Assembly: GCA_003644265.1 (NCBI GenBank)
Contig: QNBX01000038.1
Span: 1-30,525 of the forward strand
Direction of reading: 5' to 3'
From: Planctomycetota bacterium
Lineage (GTDB): Bacteria > Planctomycetota > B15-G4
DNA length: 30,525 nucleotides
Under the pieces are notes generated by a model, which was given only the letters and a program-made list of their open reading frames with translations, made no database searches and was not told the DNA's origin. Position 1 is the first letter of the stretch. Each line of letters starts with the position of its first letter. The position numbers were made by a program, and so were the translations under genes. Below are positions 21,515 to 27,297 of the stretch, in pieces.

Positions 21515-22102
21515 ATGAATCCTGACGTGACCCGACCCGAGGACCGACACGCCGAGTTCTGTGCCCTGCTGGCCCCCGAGCGCGACGCGCTGTGGCGCTT
21601 CGCACGGCGCATGAGCTGGGACGCGTCCTCCGCGGAGGACGCTCTGCAGGACGCCATCCTGGTGGCCTGGCGCAAGTTCGACGTCTTCACGCCCGGCACC
21701 AGCTTCCGCGCATGGACCTTCCGCATCCTCTCCAACACGATCCTCAACGCCAACAACCAGCTGCGGCGCAACCTCGCGCGCCAGGTGCTCAGCGAGAACC
21801 TCGACCTGGTCTCGGCGCTCGAGAAGGAGGACGCCTACGACAAGGTGCTGGAGGACCCCGAGGCGCTGCTGGCCCAGGTGGGCGACGAGGTGCGCGGCGC
21901 GGTCAAGTCGTTGCCCCCGGCCGAACGCATGGTGTTCCTGCTGCGCTCGGTGGAGGGCTTCGCCTACAAGGAGATCTCGGCCGCGCTCGAGATCCCCATG
22001 GGCACGGTCATGAGCCACCTGTTCCGGGCCCGCGCCCGCCTGCGCGAGTTCCTGGCCGAATACGTACAGCAGACTGGATTCGTAAGGACCCCCACATCAT
22101 GA
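21515..22102 (+). CDS. ECF-type RNA polymerase sigma factor
   Basis: A 195-residue sigma-70 family protein. Region 2 (residues ~15-85) has LWRFARRMSWDASSAEDALQ and FRAWTFRILSNTILN; region 4 (~125-180) has LPPAERMVFLLRSVEGFAYKEISAALEIP and GTVMSHLFRARARLRE, with the helix-turn-helix in the last two. There is no region 1 or 3, as expected for ECF factors. The ATG is 17 bases after the MATE stop, with no clear ribosome binding site, so it could be translated by coupling or from its own transcript. It overlaps the anti-sigma gene by ATGA (22099-22102), and the pair probably forms a signal-responsive switch. The regulon cannot be read from this window. Confidence 0.93.
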   Translation: MNPDVTRPEDRHAEFCALLAPERDALWRFARRMSWDASSAEDALQDAILVAWRKFDVFTPGTSFRAWTFRILSNTILNANNQLRRNLARQVLSENLDLVSALEKEDAYDKVLEDPEALLAQVGDEVRGAVKSLPPAERMVFLLRSVEGFAYKEISAALEIPMGTVMSHLFRARARLREFLAEYVQQTGFVRTPTS

Positions 22103-22899
22103 CGTTCCGTACCTGCAGCGAAGTCCGGCCGCTGCTCATGGCCTACCTGGACAGCGAACTCGACGCGACGACGACGCTCGGCATGAGCGAGCACTTGTCG
22201 TCTTGTGCGCCCTGCCGCACGCGCATGGAGGCGGAGCAGTCCATCGAGAATGGCGTGGGACAGGCCCTGCGAGCCGAGCGCATGCCGCGAGACGTGGGCC
22301 AGCGCCTGGACGCGCTGCAAGACTCGCTGCGAGCGGGGGCGTCGCGTCCGGACCGGTCGCGTTCGCTGCTCACGCGCGCCTCGGGTTGGGCCGCCGCCGC
22401 GCTGGTGCTGATGGCGCTCGGTTTCTGGCTGCGGGACGCCGGCTCCCGGGACGCCGCGCCGGCCTCAGCGCTGAACGCGGCCTTTGCCTCGGCCTACCAG
22501 GAGTACGTGGCGCTGCCGCCGCGCGCCAGCGATGTAGCGCCCGGCGGTCTGGCCGCGGTGCTGGCCCAGCCGCGCTTCGCTGGTTTGAGCCTGCCCGCGA
22601 GCGGCTTCGCCGGCCCCGCCGATCACCAGCACCCGATCCGGTATCTGGGCGCGCGCCCAGCCGTGGTGGGCGCAGTGGAGGGCGTGACCCTGGCCTACGA
22701 TTGCTGCGGCTCCGTCACCTCGGTGCTGGTGCTGCCGGCGTCGGGACTGCCCCAGGAGCTGGTCTCCCAGCTGCCCGAGGGCGCCACGCTCGATCTGGAG
22801 TGGGGCGGCCTCAAGACCCGCGCCGTGCATCGCGGCGGGCTGATCATCGGCGTGTCCTCGCGTCACTCGGTGGTGCTGGCGGACGAGATCACGAGCTGA
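22099..22899 (+). CDS. Membrane-bound zinc-type anti-sigma factor
   Basis: A 266-residue protein. Residues 1-45 form the zf-HC2 domain: EVRPLLMAYLDSELD and HLSSCAPCR with the zinc motif His32-x3-Cys36-x2-Cys39, plus Cys6. A single membrane helix (SGWAAAALVLMALGFWL, about residues 92-110) follows, then an external domain of ~150 residues. The N-terminus should bind the sigma factor encoded just upstream and hold it inactive. The C-terminal domain has an unusual YDCCGS pair (Cys202-Cys203) and a DHQHP motif at about residue 175, which would suit a redox or metal signal on the outer face. Similar anti-sigma tails with a repeated LVLPAS/GGLIIGVSSRH fold occur widely, without the CC pair as far as I recall. 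Confidence 0.85.
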   Translation: MTFRTCSEVRPLLMAYLDSELDATTTLGMSEHLSSCAPCRTRMEAEQSIENGVGQALRAERMPRDVGQRLDALQDSLRAGASRPDRSRSLLTRASGWAAAALVLMALGFWLRDAGSRDAAPASALNAAFASAYQEYVALPPRASDVAPGGLAAVLAQPRFAGLSLPASGFAGPADHQHPIRYLGARPAVVGAVEGVTLAYDCCGSVTSVLVLPASGLPQELVSQLPEGATLDLEWGGLKTRAVHRGGLIIGVSSRHSVVLADEITS

Positions 22900-22992
22900 G
22901 GCGGGAGCGGCCGGGCTGTGCTGGGTGCTGGCAGCGGGCCTCGCAGGAGCGCGTGGCTGCGGTCGCTGAGCGCTGGCTGAGCGTCCCCCGCG

Positions 22993-23712
22993 CTACGGCC
23001 TCGGTCCCTGTCCCTCCCGGTCGGACCAGCGCAGCACGCGCCGGGTGATGGTGTTGTAGATCGGCTTGATCAGCGCGCGCTGGAGACGGGCCGGGCACGA
23101 CGGGCTGCTCAGCAGGGCCCGCTCCCGAGGCCTCAGGTGCGCGGCCGCGTAGCTGCGCTTGTGCTTGAGCAGGTGGCGCAGGTCCTCGCGCGCGAGGGTC
23201 AGGAACAGCCGGCCGCGGCGTGGGGAGACGCGCGCCAGCTGGAAGTCGAGCAGCGCCGGGCTGCCGTCCTCGGCCACCAGCCAGTTGGGCTCCTTGGCCA
23301 GGTCGTTGTGGGTCACGCCGGCGCGGTGCACACGCACCAGCAGGCGTCGCGCTGCGGCGTACCAGGCCGGGTCCAGCGGCGGGGCCTCGTGCAGCGGCCG
23401 GCCCGCCAGGTATTGCCGCAGCAGCCAGCCGCGGCCGCAGGCCAGCAGCTCGGGCGTGCCGTCCAGCCCGCTGAGTCGGCGCAGGGCGGCGGCCTCGCGG
23501 CGGGCCAGCAGCACGGACAGCGGGCGGGTCCAGCGCGGCGAGTCGCGCCAGTCGCGCAGCACGCCGGCCTCGGGCGGCAAGTCCGGGCGCTCGAGCACAC
23601 CCTGCACGATGCGTGAGAACAGGTCGCGCTTGAGCTGGCGCTCGGGGCGGAAGCGGGCGCCGGGCCCCAACTCGATCTGCGCTCGCCCGTCCTGCAGGGC
23701 GAGGCCGCGCAC
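22993..23712 (-). CDS. LPS core kinase-like protein (Kdo kinase/WaaP/RIO-like fold)
   Basis: A 239-residue protein-kinase-like protein starting at GTG 23712, one base after the stop of the GT9 gene. The catalytic loop is GVTHNDLAKEPNWLV with Asp137, and the metal-binding block is ALLDFQLA with Asp156 in place of the usual DFG. An N-terminal ELGPGARFRPERQLKRDLFSR segment carries the likely nucleotide-binding lysine. The C-terminus is basic (KHKRSYAAAHLRPRE). In Gram-negative bacteria relatives phosphorylate Kdo or heptose residues of lipid A core. The HNDLAKEPNW signature is the form I know from annotated serine/threonine or LPS kinases of the InaA/RIO group. Its place beside a heptosyltransferase supports LPS core phosphorylation. 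Confidence 0.8.
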   Translation of the reverse strand: MRGLALQDGRAQIELGPGARFRPERQLKRDLFSRIVQGVLERPDLPPEAGVLRDWRDSPRWTRPLSVLLARREAAALRRLSGLDGTPELLACGRGWLLRQYLAGRPLHEAPPLDPAWYAAARRLLVRVHRAGVTHNDLAKEPNWLVAEDGSPALLDFQLARVSPRRGRLFLTLAREDLRHLLKHKRSYAAAHLRPRERALLSSPSCPARLQRALIKPIYNTITRRVLRWSDREGQGPRP

Positions 23713-23713
23713 C

Positions 23714-24850
23714 TCAGCGACCCGTGGTCGGCAGGGCCATGCAGGACAGCACCGCGTCGAGCACGCGCTGCGTCGAGAGTTGATCCATGCAGGTCGGGCG
23801 CACGTCGCAGTCGGGCAGGTAGCAGCAGAGGCAGTCCATGCCCTCGGCCGCCAGGCGCTGGCCGCGCTCGAACACGTCGATCTCGTGCAGCGAGGTGGGG
23901 CCGAACAGCACCACGGTGGGGACCCCGCGGGCGATGGCCACGTGCATGGCCAGGGTGTCGCCCGTGACCACCACGTCGCAGGCGCCGACGATGCCGGCAA
24001 ACTCGGGGATGGAGTTGTCGCAGCCGGTGTCGATGGCCGCGCCGTTGGACGCGGCCAGCAGGCGCGCGTTGCGCTGGCGCTCTTCGGGACCGCCCAGCAG
24101 GAACACGCGGTGCCCGAGCTTGCCGAGCGCGGCCACCAGTTCGAGGTAGCCCTGCTCGGTCCAGCGCTTGTAGGTCCAGCGCCCGCCGGCGCCGGTGTTC
24201 AGTCCCACGATGCAGCCGTCGCCGTCGGGCGCGTGGCGGCCGCGCAGCTCGCGCCCGCGCGCCGTTTGCCGCTCGGTCAGGTGCAGGCTGGGAGGCTCGC
24301 GGCGCCACTCGAGCTCCAGCACGTCGGCCATCATGCTCTGGTATGTGCGGCGGTTGTCGCGCTTGGCCGTGTCGGAGAGGCCCATCTCGTACCAGGCCTG
24401 GGCGCCGGGGTTGAGCGGCACCGGTGCGCCTCGGCTGTCGAAGCTGAAGCCGACCCGGGTGCCGGAGCGGGCGCTCTGGGCCAGGGCGCAGGAGTCCAGC
24501 GCCGCGTCCGGGTTGAGCACCACGTCAAAGCGCTCGCTCTGCAGCTCCAGCGGCAGGCTGCCCCGGAAAGGGATCACGCGATCGATGAGCGGATTGCGCT
24601 GCAGCAGGGGCTCGGACTCGGGGGCCGTCACCCAGGTGAGCTGGGCGCCTGGCCAGCGACGGTGGATGGCCGGCAGCAGGCTGGTCGTGCGCAGCACGTC
24701 GCCCATGGCCGCCAGCTTGGTGATCAGCAGGCGCTTCTGCACCGGATCGTAGTGTTCGCTGCAGTTGGCGCAGTCCACACCCGTGGCCTTGTGCGGCGCG
24801 CAGGGCCGGTCGCCTCGAAAGTGGCGGCAGTCGGTCTTGATCACAGTCAT
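23714..24850 (-). CDS. GT9 glycosyltransferase (heptosyltransferase-like) with Cys-rich N-terminus
   Basis: A 378-residue GT-B enzyme. Residues ~40-378 follow the WaaC/WaaF pattern: RLLITKLAAMGDVLRTTSLLPAI, VTAPESEPLL, GLNTGAGGRWTYKRW, VFLLGGPEER, VTGDTLAMHVAIARGVPTVVLFGPT. It would add a heptose or related sugar to the LPS core. Residues 1-38 are extra: TDCRHFRGDRPCAPHKATG with Cys8, Cys17, Cys27 and Cys30. The C-terminus has a second cluster of five cysteines (340, 342, 343, 348, 354). The two cysteine sets could bind a shared metal or iron-sulfur cluster. I recall other GT9 proteins with the same C-x8-C...C-x2-C head, so it seems a subfamily feature. The kinase gene follows after one base. 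Confidence 0.85.
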   Translation of the reverse strand: MTVIKTDCRHFRGDRPCAPHKATGVDCANCSEHYDPVQKRLLITKLAAMGDVLRTTSLLPAIHRRWPGAQLTWVTAPESEPLLQRNPLIDRVIPFRGSLPLELQSERFDVVLNPDAALDSCALAQSARSGTRVGFSFDSRGAPVPLNPGAQAWYEMGLSDTAKRDNRRTYQSMMADVLELEWRREPPSLHLTERQTARGRELRGRHAPDGDGCIVGLNTGAGGRWTYKRWTEQGYLELVAALGKLGHRVFLLGGPEERQRNARLLAASNGAAIDTGCDNSIPEFAGIVGACDVVVTGDTLAMHVAIARGVPTVVLFGPTSLHEIDVFERGQRLAAEGMDCLCCYLPDCDVRPTCMDQLSTQRVLDAVLSCMALPTTGR

Positions 24851-24860
24851 CAGAGGCCGG

Positions 24861-24866
24861 AGGGTA
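24861..24866 (-). promoter_or_regulatory. Candidate -10 (TACCCT) for the GT9/kinase operon
   Basis: Minus-strand GG-TACCCT-CCGG ends 10 bases before ATG 24850, with no Shine-Dalgarno sequence between. This is the fourth case in the window of a TAnnnT-like box just upstream of a start codon. Confidence 0.35.
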
Positions 24867-25037
24867 CCAGCCAGCGGGGCGCGGTTCTGGCCCCCGATGC
24901 GGGACGCTGCGCCAGCTCACGGCTGGCGGCTCGGACGCGCCGCGGCGAGGGGCGGGGCGCGGCGAATGAGCCCGCAGCGACCTGCGCCGGAGGCCGTGCA
25001 ACGCGCACCCGCCCGCTGACAAGAACCCTGCAGATCC

Positions 25038-25406
25038 ATGACGCCCGACCCACCAGACCCCGATGACGCGCCGATCCTGCCGGACCTGCTGCGCTGCGAC
25101 TCCACGGCTCTGCCGCTGGGCAAGCGCGTGCTGCACATCGGCGGCGCGCTGCTGTTCTTCGCCCTGGGCGTGATCGGTTGGCTGATCCCCATCGTGCCGG
25201 GCATCCCCTTCTACATCCTGGGGCTGGTGCTGCTGGCCAAGGCCGTGCCCGCCGTGGGGCAGCGCGTCAACGCCTGGGAGCGGGGGCTCTCGCCACGCTG
25301 GCGTCTGGCCTTGCGCCCTGGCTGGCGCCGGCGTCAGGCCGCGGGCGAGCGCGGCGAGGCGGCGCGACGCGCCCGCGAAGCCGGCTCAGACGTCGAGCCC
25401 GAGTGA
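25038..25406 (+). CDS. Small membrane protein, PGPGW/DUF454-like
   Basis: A 122-residue protein with an acidic proline-rich N-terminus, two closely spaced membrane helices (HIGGALLFFALGVIGWLIPIVPG and IPFYILGLVLLAKAV, ~residues 34-70) and a basic tail rich in Arg and Ala. The GWLIPIVPGIPF turn between the helices is the signature of the PGPGW (PF09656) and DUF454-like small membrane proteins, whose function is unknown. It is divergent from the GT9 gene and its last 21 bases overlap the 3' end of the converging MutS-like gene (25386-25406). Confidence 0.75.
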   Translation: MTPDPPDPDDAPILPDLLRCDSTALPLGKRVLHIGGALLFFALGVIGWLIPIVPGIPFYILGLVLLAKAVPAVGQRVNAWERGLSPRWRLALRPGWRRRQAAGERGEAARRAREAGSDVEPE

Positions 25407-27293
25407 GCGCATGAGTTGCAGCGCGTTGCCGTGGTCGACCACGCCCTCGCGCAGGCGGTAGTCGAAGTGCATGGCGTCGCCGTCCACGTCTTCTGCAAAG
25501 TGTACGTTGCGCCCGGCGGATCCGAGCCCGTCGGCGATGGCCGTGAGCGCCAGGTCGTGGGTGGTGACCAGCACCAGCGCGCCACGCGAGAGCAGGCTCT
25601 GCACGTAGGCCCGCGCGCCCGCCAGCCGGTCGGCGGAGTTGGTGCCGGACATGATCTCGTCCAACAGCAGCAGGCTGCCGTCGTGCTCGCGGGCCAGGGC
25701 GTCCAGCAGGGCCAGACGCTGGATCTCGGCGTAGAAGCGGCTCACGCCGTCCTGCAGCGAATCCGCCAGGCGGATGGAAGCGCCCACCACCAGCGGCGTG
25801 AGCGAGAGCGCGTCGGCCGCCACCGGCGCGCCGGCCTGGGCCAGCACTAGGTTGCAGCCCAGCGTGCGTAGAAACGTGGTCTTGCCGGACATGTTGCTGC
25901 CGCTCACCAACAGCAGCCGCTGCTGCGTGTCGAGTGACAGGTCGTTGGCCACCGCGCGGCCACGGGGGAGCAGCGGATGACGCAGGCCGCGGCCGCACAG
26001 TCGCGGCGCGCCATCGGTCAGGTCGGGGAAGGGCTGTTCGGGGTGTTCGCGGGCGTAGGTAGCCAGGCACAGCAGGGCCTCGAAGCGCCCGGCGCCCTCC
26101 AGCCATGCGGGCAGCGAGGGGCCCACGCGCAGCAGCCAGGCGTGCAGGCGGTGGGTCAGGAACACCCGCCGCTGGGCGAGGAACGCGAGCGGCGCCCAGA
26201 AGGGGTTGCGCACGGTGTCCTCCAGCGCTCCCACGATGCGTTGCAGCTGGTCCAGGGCCTGGCTGGGTGGGCCCTCGGGCGTGTCCAGGCTGAGCACCAA
26301 CGCGGCCATGCCGGGGGAGCGGGCCGGGTGGCGCTCCAAGCGCGAGAGCAGCCCGATCAGCACGGGCAGCGAGCGCGTGGCGGCCGTCGCGCCGCTGTTG
26401 AGCCTGGCGTGGCGGCGGGCCCAGAGGCGGCCCACCAGGGCCTCGCCGCAGGCCACCAGGCCGAGGGGCCCCAGGCTGGTGAGATCGAAGGCCCACAGCG
26501 TTCCGGCGGCAAATGCCAGGGCGGCCATGAGCGCGGCCGCGGGGCGCTCCCAGCCGGGCAGGGGGCCGGCGGCGTCCGCGGCCCAGGGCAGCAGCTGGGC
26601 CGGATCGCCCTCGGCGCCGTCCTCGGGGTCGAGCAACAGCACGTCCTCGAACAGCTCGAGGTCGGGGGACAGCTCGGCCACGGCTTGCTGGCGCCGGGCC
26701 ACCTCGGCGGGGGCCGCCGGGGCGCTCAGCCAGCGCGCCAGCTCGGCCTCGCCCAGGTTGCTGCGGCCGGTGGCCAACAGCTGGAACAGCGAGCCCGGCC
26801 CGCACAGATCGATGTCGGCGGCGGCGGGGTGCTCGGGGTCGAAGAGCTGCTCGCCGGTGCGACCCTCGCCCGCCCAGTCGTCGTTCAGGCGCCGCAGGGC
26901 CCGGCTGTGGACCTCGACGGCGCGGCGGGCGCGCTCACGTCGGCCACGGGCGCGGCTGTGCAGGCCCACCAGCAGGGCAAACACGACCACGCCGAACAGC
27001 AGCCAGGGCGCCTGCTCGGGCCGCGTCTTGAGCACGGCCAGGCCGCCGAACAGCGTGACGAAGAACACGGCCAGGCGCGCGTTGGAGAGGCGCGCCGCCG
27101 CGCGCGAGAGCTGGGCCAGCTGGGCCTGCCAACGCGCCAGGCGGCGCTCGTGCTCAGCCAGCACAGGGGGCGCGTCGACCGCCCTCGCCCCAGACACAGC
27201 GGCGCCCGGGGCGCCGGCCGAGGAGGCCGGAGACCCGGGCGCCGGGGCGGGAGTGGGACCGCGCTGCGGTTCCGGTCTCCCTGTGGAGCTCAC
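25386..27293 (-). CDS. Membrane-anchored MutS-family ATPase
   Basis: A 635-residue protein starting at GTG 27293. After an Ala/Pro/Ser-rich head, two membrane helices follow (LAVFFVTLFGGLAVL and APWLLFGVVVFALLVGLH, ~residues 73-110) and a second hydrophobic pair near residue 250-285 (AALMAALAFAAGTLWAF, LGPLGLVACGEALVG). The rest is the MutS core and ATPase: Walker A GSNMSGKTT with Lys471, signature SRFYAEIQRLALLD, Walker B LLLLDEIMSGTNSADR with Asp545-Glu546, then LVTTHDLAL. The mismatch-binding N-terminal domain with the Phe-x-Glu motif is absent, so it is unlikely to do mismatch repair. Related membrane MutS-like proteins of unknown role exist in several phyla. It follows the metalloprotease gene after 4 bases. 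Confidence 0.88.
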   Translation of the reverse strand: MSSTGRPEPQRGPTPAPAPGSPASSAGAPGAAVSGARAVDAPPVLAEHERRLARWQAQLAQLSRAAARLSNARLAVFFVTLFGGLAVLKTRPEQAPWLLFGVVVFALLVGLHSRARGRRERARRAVEVHSRALRRLNDDWAGEGRTGEQLFDPEHPAAADIDLCGPGSLFQLLATGRSNLGEAELARWLSAPAAPAEVARRQQAVAELSPDLELFEDVLLLDPEDGAEGDPAQLLPWAADAAGPLPGWERPAAALMAALAFAAGTLWAFDLTSLGPLGLVACGEALVGRLWARRHARLNSGATAATRSLPVLIGLLSRLERHPARSPGMAALVLSLDTPEGPPSQALDQLQRIVGALEDTVRNPFWAPLAFLAQRRVFLTHRLHAWLLRVGPSLPAWLEGAGRFEALLCLATYAREHPEQPFPDLTDGAPRLCGRGLRHPLLPRGRAVANDLSLDTQQRLLLVSGSNMSGKTTFLRTLGCNLVLAQAGAPVAADALSLTPLVVGASIRLADSLQDGVSRFYAEIQRLALLDALAREHDGSLLLLDEIMSGTNSADRLAGARAYVQSLLSRGALVLVTTHDLALTAIADGLGSAGRNVHFAEDVDGDAMHFDYRLREGVVDHGNALQLMRSLGLDV

Positions 27294-27297
27294 CGCA

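Noticed and set aside
22900..22992. Terminator between the anti-sigma and the LPS kinase genes
   Set aside because: The 93-base gap has only short, imperfect inverted repeats (GCTGAGCG variants) with no T-run.
25386..27293. mutS mismatch repair gene
   Set aside because: No mismatch-binding domain with Phe-x-Glu and there are membrane helices; only the core and ATPase of the family remain.
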